A DNA stretch of 13,303 bases from Acidobacteriota bacterium (GTDB lineage Bacteria; Acidobacteriota; UBA4820; DSQY01), in NCBI GenBank assembly GCA_021814355.1, contig JAKAIJ010000050.1, positions 1 through 13,303 on the forward strand, written 5' to 3'. The translations under genes were made by a program, and so were the position numbers. Shown here piece by piece: positions 1-5,887 of this stretch; within the stretch, counting starts at the first letter, position 1; each line of letters begins with the position of its first letter. The notes under the pieces are model-generated. The model made no database searches. It saw only the letters and a program-made list of their open reading frames with translations, and was not told the DNA's origin.

Positions 1-336
1 GGCCTGGACGAGGTGCCCGTGCTCACGGTGCTCAACAAGATGGACCGCGCGCCGGAGGGGCTGATGTCGCGGGCCCTCGGGCTTGCCCCGGACGCCCTCG
101 CCGTCTCCGCGGCGACGGGCGAGGGGCTGGAGGCGCTCAAGGCCGCGGTGGGGCGCGAGGCGGCCCGGGCCTTGGCCGGCACGGAGATCCTAATCCCCTA
201 CTCCCGCTGGCCCGACTTCCTGGCCCTGCGCCGGCGGCTCCGCATCCTCTCCGAGCGCTACGAGGATAAGGCCGTCCGCGTCACCCTCCGGGGGCGCCCC
301 GAGGACCTCGACCGGGCCCGCGCCCTCTCCCGCTGA
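1..336 (+). CDS. hflX: GTPase HflX, C-terminal part (5' end outside window)
   Basis: The frame is open from the first base and ends at TGA 334-336, giving 111 residues of the C-terminus. Visible GTPase motifs are the G4 guanine-specificity motif NKMD (residues 12-15 of the fragment) and the G5 motif VSAATGEGL (35-43). After these comes the short alpha/beta tail seen in HflX, starting around IPYSRW and ending in a basic helix. In other bacteria HflX is a ribosome-binding GTPase that splits stalled or stressed 70S ribosomes; the N-terminal HflX domain and the P-loop must lie to the left of the window. Another TRAFAC GTPase such as Era or Der is possible, but the length after G5 and the lack of a KH domain fit HflX better. 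No T-rich terminator is visible after the stop. Confidence 0.82.
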   Translation, partial: GLDEVPVLTVLNKMDRAPEGLMSRALGLAPDALAVSAATGEGLEALKAAVGREAARALAGTEILIPYSRWPDFLALRRRLRILSERYEDKAVRVTLRGRPEDLDRARALSR

Positions 337-339
337 GAT

Positions 340-772
340 CAAGTTGCGACCAATCGCGAACGAAACGCCTTCTGTAGCGGAGCGAAGGAAGGCGGCGTTC
401 CGCGCGGGTCCGAGCGATCGGATGCGCGAGGAGACGCGAGGGCACGCAGCGTCGAGTCCTCGCAGCCGAGCGAAGGACGCCTGGACCGGCGCCGCTCCCG
501 CAGCGGGCCACATCCGGACCAGGGCGGGAAGGGCCTCCCGCGAAGCCTGACACAGCAGGAGGCCCGAGACTCGCGGCGCATTGGATAGATGAGGGGAGGC
601 GGCAGGAATTTAGGAAGGCTGGAGCGCCCGAAGGGCCGGGGCTCGCGAGGCCGGCTCGGAGAAGGATTCCTCCAAGGCAGACCCGAGCCCAAATCCTTCG
701 ACGAGACGGCCGCGAGTCCCGGAAGGTGCGAAGCACCCTCCAGCCTCAGCGCCTGCTTTGGAACGCAACTTG
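340..772. other. Non-coding, fold-rich intergenic element with 9-bp inverted ends
   Basis: This fills most of the 582-bp gap between hflX and the ammonia-lyase gene. I see no credible protein: the open frames here are short, lack ribosome binding sites and resemble no family. The ends carry the exact inverted pair CAAGTTGCG (340-348) and CGCAACTTG (764-772). Inside are many short stems: CGCCTT/AAGGCG (366-371/389-394), TCCGA-GCGA-TCGGA (409-422, a GNRA-type loop), a stem with one A-A mismatch at 481-489/514-522, CGGGA/TCCCG (525-529/536-540), and the large structure at 602-756 listed separately. Several loops are GAA or GCGA. It could be a dispersed intergenic repeat, a structured RNA, or a remnant of a small non-autonomous mobile element. 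The boundaries are my inference; no flanking target-site duplication was found. Confidence 0.45.
602..756. repeat. Large multi-helix inverted repeat (cruciform/RNA-like fold)
   Basis: Nested pairing can be traced by eye. An outer 5-bp helix is GCAGG/CCTGC (602-606/752-756). Then comes a perfect 9-bp helix, AGGCTGGAG 616-624 with CTCCAGCCT 738-746. Inside that are three branches: small hairpin GCCC-GAA-GGGC (626-636), a long central hairpin with arms 638-668 and 692-720, and small hairpin GGTGC-GAA-GCACC (725-737). The central arm has helices of 8 bp (661-668/692-699), 4 bp (655-658/702-705), 5 bp (649-653/707-711) and 5 bp (642-646/712-716), plus a G-T pair and 3 more G-C pairs. These are separated by a GA/GA internal loop, one mismatch and a 2-nt bulge. 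This four-way-junction layout is much more pairing than chance base composition usually gives, though GC-rich DNA raises the background. Strand of any transcript is unknown. Confidence 0.55.
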
Positions 773-792
773 GTATGAGATTCCCCGGCGTC

Positions 793-821
793 TTGACCGG
801 ACGGCCGCGCGCTGAGAAGAT
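793..821 (+). promoter_or_regulatory. Candidate sigma70-type promoter for the ammonia-lyase gene
   Basis: TTGACC at 793-798 matches five of six bases of the -35 consensus. After a 17-bp spacer, GAAGAT at 816-821 matches three of six of the -10 consensus. It would give a leader of about 90 nt before the ATG at 919. The weak -10 makes this a candidate only. Confidence 0.3.
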
Positions 822-835
822 GGCCGCGGGGGGGC

Positions 836-895
836 GGCCGCGGCCCGCGGCCGGGGGAGGGGCGCGGTGTGGCCCGCGCCCTATTTCCGGATAGG
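836..895 (+). promoter_or_regulatory. GC-rich leader hairpins before the ammonia-lyase gene
   Basis: The stretch holds a strong hairpin GGCCGCG/CGCGGCC (836-842/846-852, loop GCC) and a second, CCTAT-TTCCGG-ATAGG (about 880-895), ending 10 nt before the Shine-Dalgarno GAGGAGG at 906-912. If the promoter at 793-821 is real, both lie in the untranslated leader. No U-run follows either stem, so they are not classical terminators. They might act on translation or simply reflect base composition. Confidence 0.3.
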
Positions 896-918
896 CCCTT
901 AACCCGAGGAGGCGCTTC

Positions 919-2451
919 ATGACGGTTCGCGTGGACGGCAGAGGGCTGACGATCGAGGAGGTGGTGAAGGTCGCGCGGCACGGCGAGCCGGTGGAGCTGA
1001 CCTCGGGCGCCATCGAGCGCATTCGGTCCTGCCGCGCCATGCTCGAAAAGAAGATCCAGGCCCGCGAGATCATGTACGGCGTCAACACGGGGATCGGGGA
1101 GTTCTCCGAGGTGGTCCTGAGCGACGACCAGGTGAAGCAATTCCAGCGCTACCTCATCTACAACCATGCCGCGGGCATCGGCGAGCCGGCGCCGGCCGAG
1201 CACGTCCGCGCCGCCATGTTGAGCCGCGTGAACGTCCACGCCAAGGGCTTTTCCGGCTGCCGGCACGAGATCCCGCTGACCTACCTCGCCATGCTCAACG
1301 TCGGCGTTACCCCCGTGGTGTGCGAGAAGGGGAGCGTGGGCGCCTGCGGGGACCTGGCGCCCATGAGCCAGTGTGCGCTGAGCCTCATGGGCGAGGGCGA
1401 AGCCTTCTACCAGGGCGCCCGGATGGCCACCCGGGAGGCCCTGGAGAAGGCCGGCATCCCGGTGCCCGGCCTCAAGGCCCGCGACGGGCTCGCGGCGATC
1501 AACGGCTCCAACCTCATCACGGGGATGGCCTGCCTCGAACTTTACGATGCGGAGCGGTGGACGGCCCAGGCGGAGATCGCCGCCGCCATGAGCCTCGAGG
1601 CGCTCCTGGCCAACATGCGGCCCTACGAGGCCCGGCTCCACGAGCTTCGGGGCTTCCGCGGCGCTCAGACCTGCGCGGCCAACCTGCGCGCCGTCATGGC
1701 CGGCTCGGACCTGGTGACGGGAAAGCTGAAGGTGAAGGTGCAGGACGCCTACTCGATGCGCTCCACGCCCCAGGTCATCGGAGCCCTGCGCGACCAGCTC
1801 GCCCACGCCCGCCGGCAGGTCGAGATCGAGCTGAACGGCGTGGCCGACAACCCCATCTTCGTGGCGGAGGAGGACAGGGTCTACACGGGGGCCAACTTCC
1901 AGGGCACGCCCGTGAGCCTCCCGCTGGACGTGGTGGGCGCCGCCGTCGCCATGGTCAGCGTCCTGAGCGAGCGCCGACTGAACCGCCTCTTGAACCCCGC
2001 CCTCTCTGCCGGGCTGCCCGCCTTCCTCACGAGGGGCGCCGGCATGTTCTCGGGCCACATGCTCAGCCAGTACACCGCCGACATGCTCGTGGTGGAGCAG
2101 CGGATTCTCTCCGCGCCCAGCTACACCCAATCCATCCCTGCGGCGGCCGACCAGGAGGACTTTGTCTCCATGGGGATGAACGCCGCCCTCAAGACCCGGC
2201 AGATCCTGGAGAACGCGAACGGCGTGCTGGCCATCGAGCTCATCGCCGCGGCGCAGGGGCTGGACTTCCGGGAGTTCACGCCCGGCGTGGGCACCCGCGC
2301 CGGACAGGCGGCGGTGCGCAAGGTGGTGGCCCACCTGGACGAGGATCGGCCCCTCTTCCGCGATCACAACGCCATGACGGCGGCGGTGAAGCGGTGCGAT
2401 CTGCTCGGCGCGGTGGTCGCCGAGGTGGGACCGCTCGCCGCCTCCTGGTGA
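919..2451 (+). CDS. hutH: Histidine/aromatic amino acid ammonia-lyase family protein, ACG variant of the MIO triad
   Basis: The 510-residue protein covers the whole lyase fold of the histidine ammonia-lyase family, which removes ammonia from histidine or aromatic amino acids using a self-formed MIO cofactor in the cytoplasm. Key residues align with Pseudomonas putida HAL numbering: Tyr53 in MYGVNTGIG, His83 in NHAAGIGEP, Asn195 in INGSN, Gln275, Tyr278 and Arg281 in QDAYSMR, and a Gln-Glu-Asp at 412-414. The cofactor triad is Ala142-Cys143-Gly144 (codons gcc tgc ggg, 1342-1350), where Ala-Ser-Gly is usual. ATG 919 has a strong Shine-Dalgarno, GAGGAGG, 6 nt upstream. No hutU, hutI, hutG or ftcD lies beside it, so a histidine-utilisation role is not supported by context. 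A tyrosine or phenylalanine lyase or a 2,3-aminomutase is also possible. The family is sure; the substrate and hence the gene symbol are provisional. Confidence 0.85.
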   Translation: MTVRVDGRGLTIEEVVKVARHGEPVELTSGAIERIRSCRAMLEKKIQAREIMYGVNTGIGEFSEVVLSDDQVKQFQRYLIYNHAAGIGEPAPAEHVRAAMLSRVNVHAKGFSGCRHEIPLTYLAMLNVGVTPVVCEKGSVGACGDLAPMSQCALSLMGEGEAFYQGARMATREALEKAGIPVPGLKARDGLAAINGSNLITGMACLELYDAERWTAQAEIAAAMSLEALLANMRPYEARLHELRGFRGAQTCAANLRAVMAGSDLVTGKLKVKVQDAYSMRSTPQVIGALRDQLAHARRQVEIELNGVADNPIFVAEEDRVYTGANFQGTPVSLPLDVVGAAVAMVSVLSERRLNRLLNPALSAGLPAFLTRGAGMFSGHMLSQYTADMLVVEQRILSAPSYTQSIPAAADQEDFVSMGMNAALKTRQILENANGVLAIELIAAAQGLDFREFTPGVGTRAGQAAVRKVVAHLDEDRPLFRDHNAMTAAVKRCDLLGAVVAEVGPLAASW

Positions 2452-2479
2452 TCCCCGGTCCACCGGAAAACACGTCACC
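2447..2479 (+). terminator. Weak stem-loop at the end of the ammonia-lyase gene
   Basis: Nested inverted repeats GGTGA (2447-2451, containing the stop) with TCACC (2475-2479), and CCGGT (2455-2459) with ACCGG (2462-2466), are followed by no T-run. It might slow or end transcription before the next gene, which appears to have its own promoter. Low confidence. Confidence 0.22.
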
Positions 2480-2570
2480 GAGAAAACAGGGAACAGACCC
2501 CGTCCCAAAGGACTCCGTGCGCTCGGTGCGCTCTGCTGCTCTTCATCCTTTCCCCGTCGCGCGGGTGGGG

Positions 2571-2576
2571 TATACT
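2571..2576 (+). promoter_or_regulatory. -10 element TATACT, likely leaderless start
   Basis: TATACT at 2571-2576 is one base from the TATAAT consensus and ends only 7 nt before the ATG at 2584. A transcript starting 6-8 nt after it would begin at or next to the AUG. No Shine-Dalgarno lies in the usual window, and no good -35 is visible at 16-18 bp spacing (17 bp gives CTTTCC). This arrangement matches leaderless genes known from other bacteria. Confidence 0.5.
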
Positions 2577-2583
2577 TCAGTGC

Positions 2584-3729
2584 ATGGTTGCGCGGAAGCT
2601 CTGGCTCTCCCTCCTGCTGACCCTGCCCGCCTTCGCGGCGGAACCGCCCGGGCCGCCCGCCCCCGCGCAGGTGCGGCGGGAGATGGGGATTCCCTCCACG
2701 CGGCACCAGCGCGGCCAAAAGGACACGGTGGGCTACGCCTGCACCGCGGCGCAGATGGCCGCCGTGGTCCGCGCGGCGGAGGCTTCGGCCCTCCCTAGGA
2801 GCCTGGGCCCCGCTCCTTCCGGCCCCGCCGAGGCGGTCCTCTGCCCCCACGACGACTACCTCTACGCCGCCCCCTGCTACCGCGCGGCCCTTGCTCCGCT
2901 GCGCGCCCGCACGGTGGTGCTCGTGGGGGTCTTCCACCAGGCCAAGCGGTTCGGGATGCGGGACAGGCTGGTCTTCGAGGACTACCGGAGCTGGCGGACC
3001 CCCGACGGGCCGCTCGCCCTCTCGCCCCTCCGCGAGGCGCTTTGCAGGGCCCTCGGCAACGAGGCGGCGGTCGTGGACGACGCGGCCCACGACTCCGAAC
3101 ACTCCCTCGAGGGGATCGCCTACTGGCTGAAGCACCGGGACCCCCGCGTGGAGGTGGTCCCCGTGCTCGTCCCCCTCATGGACCGGGCCCGTCTGGAGGC
3201 GCTCTCGGTCCGCTTCGCGGACGCCCTGGCGGCGCTCTGCCGGCAGAGGGGGCTGCTCCCCGGGCGCGACATCGCCCTCGTCCTCTCCTCGGACGGCGTC
3301 CACTACGGCGCCGATTTCGACTACACGCCCTACGGCCCCGGAGGGCTCGATGCGTGCGTCCGGGCCATGGCGGCGGACGAGGCGATCCTGAAGGAGATCC
3401 TCTGCGGAGCCTCGCCCCCCGACGCGCGCCGGGCCTACGAGGCCTTCCAGGACCCGCTGGACCCGGCGAAGCGGAAGGTGACCTGGTGCGGGCGGTTCTC
3501 GGTCCCCTTCGGGCTCGCGGCGTCCTCCCGGCTCCACGCGGCGCTTTCGCCGCCGGGGACGCCGCTCCTCACCGGCTATCCCATCGGGTACGGCTGTTCG
3601 GTGGCCCAGCCCCTCCTGAAGGTGGAGGCGACCGGTCTGGGAACGACCGCCCCGTCGAACCTCTACCACTTCGTGGGCTATCCCGTCGCGGCCTATGCCG
3701 CGGCCGCTCCAGATCGCCCACGGAGTTGA
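2584..3729 (+). CDS. Memo-family (AmmeMemoRadiSam system protein B-like) protein with signal peptide
   Basis: The 381-residue protein has an N-terminal signal peptide (K5, hydrophobic 6-18, cleavage likely after AFAA at 19), so it should act outside the cytoplasm; this also supports the ATG 2584 start. The rest matches the Memo fold, related to class III extradiol dioxygenases: CPHDDY (His89), VLVGVFH (His118), HDSEHSLE (169-176), VLSSDGVHYG (Asp237, His240) and WCGR (Cys302). In human MEMO1, two His before the centre, an Asp/His pair and a Cys in CGR line the metal site, and the matching residues here appear kept. Memo is reported to bind iron or copper; the bacterial role is not settled. 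The usual partners AMMECR1 and the radical SAM protein are absent on either side within the window. It runs convergent with rph, 24 bp away. Confidence 0.8.
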   Translation: MVARKLWLSLLLTLPAFAAEPPGPPAPAQVRREMGIPSTRHQRGQKDTVGYACTAAQMAAVVRAAEASALPRSLGPAPSGPAEAVLCPHDDYLYAAPCYRAALAPLRARTVVLVGVFHQAKRFGMRDRLVFEDYRSWRTPDGPLALSPLREALCRALGNEAAVVDDAAHDSEHSLEGIAYWLKHRDPRVEVVPVLVPLMDRARLEALSVRFADALAALCRQRGLLPGRDIALVLSSDGVHYGADFDYTPYGPGGLDACVRAMAADEAILKEILCGASPPDARRAYEAFQDPLDPAKRKVTWCGRFSVPFGLAASSRLHAALSPPGTPLLTGYPIGYGCSVAQPLLKVEATGLGTTAPSNLYHFVGYPVAAYAAAAPDRPRS

Positions 3730-3753
3730 CCGGAGCCGCTCCGCGGACCCCTG

Positions 3754-4491
3754 TTAGCGGTTCGTCGGAGGCAGAACCGGCCCGAGGGCCTCCGCCTGGA
3801 CCTTGAAGAGGGTGTCCATCCCCCGGGCCGCCAGCGCGATAAGGTCGTCCAGGTCGCCCTTGCTGAAGGGCTCCCTCTCCGCCGTCCCCTGGAGCTCGAT
3901 GATCCGCCCGTCGTCGGTCATGATCACGTTCATGTCCACGTCGGCAATGGAGTCCTCGTCGTACTTGAGGTCCAGGAGCTTTTCGCCCCTCAGCATCCCC
4001 ACGCTCACCGCCGCCACCCGGTTCTTGACGGGGAGCCGCTTGAGGAGGCCCGCCGCGCGGAGCTTCTCGAGGGCGAGGACCAGCGCCACGTAGGAGCCCG
4101 TGATGGCCGCCGTCCGCGTCCCCCCGTCCGCCTGGAGGACGTCGCAGTCAATCCAGACGGTCTGGTCCGGGAACCCCTCCAGGTCCGCCACGCATCGCAG
4201 GGAGCGCCCCACGAGGCGCTGAATCTCCTGGGTCCGCCCCGTCTGCCTGCCCCGGCTCGCCTCGCGCGTGGTGCGCTGCTGGGTGGAGCCCGGAAGCATG
4301 CCGTACTCCGCGGTGATCCACCCCTGGCCGGTGCCCTTCAGGAAGGGCGGGACCCGGTTCTCGACCACGGCGCTGCAGACCACCTTGGTGTTGCCGAACT
4401 CCACCAGGCAGGAGCCGTCCGGGTAGATAAGATACCCGGTCCGGATGACCACGGGCCGGATCTCTCCGGCACCCCGTCCGTCCGTTCTCAT
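3754..4491 (-). CDS. rph: Ribonuclease PH
   Basis: The 245-residue product is full length for RNase PH, a phosphate-dependent 3'-5' exoribonuclease that trims tRNA 3' ends and other RNA tails. It begins MRTDGR, the family's usual start. It keeps the GQGWITAEYGMLPGST block (55-70), the phosphate-binding Arg86 in GRTQEIQRL, GGTRT (123-127), and the metal/active-site Asp178 and Asp184 in the YDEDSIADVDMN block. ATG 4491 overlaps the murI stop by 4 bp (ATGA), which points to translational coupling; an AGGAAAGG sequence lies 11 nt upstream. It is the last gene of the minus-strand operon and ends 24 bp from the convergent Memo-family gene. The open frame extends further upstream, but that part lies inside murI and is not protein-like. 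Pairing with a glutamate racemase and a GerMN protein recalls the racE/gerM/rph neighbourhood of Bacillus. Confidence 0.96.
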   Translation of the reverse strand: MRTDGRGAGEIRPVVIRTGYLIYPDGSCLVEFGNTKVVCSAVVENRVPPFLKGTGQGWITAEYGMLPGSTQQRTTREASRGRQTGRTQEIQRLVGRSLRCVADLEGFPDQTVWIDCDVLQADGGTRTAAITGSYVALVLALEKLRAAGLLKRLPVKNRVAAVSVGMLRGEKLLDLKYDEDSIADVDMNVIMTDDGRIIELQGTAEREPFSKGDLDDLIALAARGMDTLFKVQAEALGPVLPPTNR

Positions 4492-5303
4492 GGGAGCACC
4501 AGCCTTTCCTCGTCCACGGCCTTCAGCGGCCCGAGCGGGTGGCCGAGGATGCGCTCGGCCACCTCGCGGAAGTAGGTCCCCGCGTCGGTCACGAAGCAGG
4601 TAAGCCCTCCGGCCCCGGCGGCTCTCCCCGCGGCGCCCGGCCCCAGCCGGCGAACGAGGGCCTCCGCGGCGGCCTCCGAAGAGGAGATGAGCGCCACGGA
4701 GGGCCCCGCCACCTTCCGGAGCACCGGCACGAGCACCGGGTAGTGGGTGCAGCCGAGGATGAGCGTGTCCACGTCCCGGGCGAGGAGCGGGCCGAGGTAG
4801 CGCGCCACCACCTCTTCGGCCACGGGGTCCTGCGCCCACCCCTCCTCAACCAGCGGAACCAGCAGGGGGCACGCGGCGGCGAAGAACCGCGCACGCGGCG
4901 CCAGGGCCTTCACCGCCCGGGCGTAGGCCCCGCTCGCCACCGTGGCGCGGGTCCCGATGAGGCCGATGCGCCCGGTGCGGCTCGCGCGCACCGCCGCCTC
5001 GGCGCCGGGCAGGATCATCCCCAGAACCGGGAGCTTTGCCCGCTTCTCGAGCCCGGGCAGCGCCACGGCGCTCGAGGTGTTGCAGGCCACCACCAGGAAC
5101 CGGATCCCCTGCCGGGCGAGGAAGTGGGCGATCTCGCGGGAGTAGCGCTCCACCGTGCGCGGGGACTTGTTCCCATAGGGGACGCGCGCCGTGTCGCCGA
5201 AGTAGAGGATCTTCTCGCCCGGGAGCCTTCGTCGGATCTCCCCCACCACCGTGAGGCCGCCCACGCCGGAGTCGAAGACGCCGATGGGGCCGGCGCGGCT
5301 CAA
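4488..5303 (-). CDS. murI: Glutamate racemase, TTG start
   Basis: The 271-residue enzyme interconverts L- and D-glutamate in the cytoplasm, supplying D-Glu for peptidoglycan stem peptides. It shows IGVFDSGVGGLTV (7-19, Asp11 and Ser12), YFGDTARVPYG (34-44), the two catalytic cysteines Cys74 in VACNTSSA and Cys185 in GCTHYP, and His187. I chose TTG 5303 because it begins a few residues before the conserved IGVFDSG, as is usual, and overlaps the GerMN gene stop exactly as TTGA. Any start farther upstream would lie within the GerMN gene. GGAAG a few bases upstream is a weak ribosome site, fitting coupled translation. Its stop overlaps the rph start as ATGA. Family and residues are clear; the TTG start is inferred. 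Confidence 0.94.
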   Translation of the reverse strand: MSRAGPIGVFDSGVGGLTVVGEIRRRLPGEKILYFGDTARVPYGNKSPRTVERYSREIAHFLARQGIRFLVVACNTSSAVALPGLEKRAKLPVLGMILPGAEAAVRASRTGRIGLIGTRATVASGAYARAVKALAPRARFFAAACPLLVPLVEEGWAQDPVAEEVVARYLGPLLARDVDTLILGCTHYPVLVPVLRKVAGPSVALISSSEAAAEALVRRLGPGAAGRAAGAGGLTCFVTDAGTYFREVAERILGHPLGPLKAVDEERLVLP

Positions 5304-5887
5304 GGCTTCCGCCCGAGCGCGGCCTGCACTTCGGGTGCGGCCAGCCCCGCCTCGGGGGGAAGCGGGCGCGCCAGGTCCACGTTCCCCAAGAGGGTTTCCA
5401 CCTCGCGCCCCTCCACCAGCAGCCGCACGGCCCTCACCTCGGGGAAATTGAGACAGAGGGTGTCCACGAGGCCGTAGACCCGCGCCGTCTCCGTGGCCGA
5501 GCCGGCCCCCGAGGCCGCCTGTCCGGAGAGGTCCACCACGACGATCCCGCCTTCCAGAACGTACAGGCCCCGGAGCGCGGTCCCCTCGGGGAAGACCGGC
5601 ATCCGGTCCCCGCACGCGGGACCCGCGAGATACCGGCGGGTCACCTCGCAGAGGTCCCCCTGGGCGTTCCCCATCAGAACTGCGGTGGCCGGGCAGGGGG
5701 CCAGAAGCCCCGAAGCGGGATCGAGGTAGAGCAGGGTGACCGGCCTGCCCTCCGGCGCCGCGGACGACGGGGGCGCCGGCCCCGGGGGGGCCGATCCGGG
5801 CTTTCCCGGCGAGCAGCCGAGCGCCGCGAACAGCAGGCCCGCGGCGGCGGCGTTACGGAGCAGGCGCCGGGCCGGGCTGGGAAGCAT
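5300..5887 (-). CDS. GerMN-domain lipoprotein
   Basis: The 195-residue protein has a lipoprotein signal peptide: Arg7, Arg8 and Arg11, a hydrophobic stretch, then AALGC with the lipidated Cys at 25. A Pro/Ser/Ala-rich linker runs to about 47, followed by a GerMN domain (about 48-185) with the typical ending RAVRLLVEGREVETLLGNVD. GerMN domains occur in Bacillus GerM and in many envelope lipoproteins next to cell-wall amidases; the molecular role is not well defined, though sporulation GerM helps hold a trans-envelope complex together. ATG 5887 has AGGGAA about 10 nt upstream and lies 35 bp inside the end of the amidase gene; its stop is shared with the murI TTG. The overlap suggests it is made together with the amidase and may act with it at the peptidoglycan. 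Confidence 0.85.
   Translation of the reverse strand: MLPSPARRLLRNAAAAGLLFAALGCSPGKPGSAPPGPAPPSSAAPEGRPVTLLYLDPASGLLAPCPATAVLMGNAQGDLCEVTRRYLAGPACGDRMPVFPEGTALRGLYVLEGGIVVVDLSGQAASGAGSATETARVYGLVDTLCLNFPEVRAVRLLVEGREVETLLGNVDLARPLPPEAGLAAPEVQAALGRKP

Noticed and set aside
340..772. Integron attC site or insertion sequence
   Set aside because: No transposase or integrase gene is present, and the ends do not match the GTTRRRY/RYYYAAC core pattern.
339..1088. Open frames on both strands within the hflX to ammonia-lyase gap, considered as small genes or a pseudogene
   Set aside because: None has a ribosome site, a family resemblance or a plausible composition; the DNA is better explained by stem-forming sequence.
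610..3669. Open frame of 1019 codons on the minus strand opposite the ammonia-lyase and Memo-family genes
   Set aside because: It is antisense to two genes with clear families. Its translation is Arg/Gly/His/Pro-rich with no domain pattern, typical of shadow frames in high-GC DNA.
3731..3743. CGGAG-CCG-CTCCG hairpin between the convergent Memo-family and rph genes as a two-way terminator
   Set aside because: The stem is only 5 bp with no T-run on either side, and similar stems are common at this GC content.
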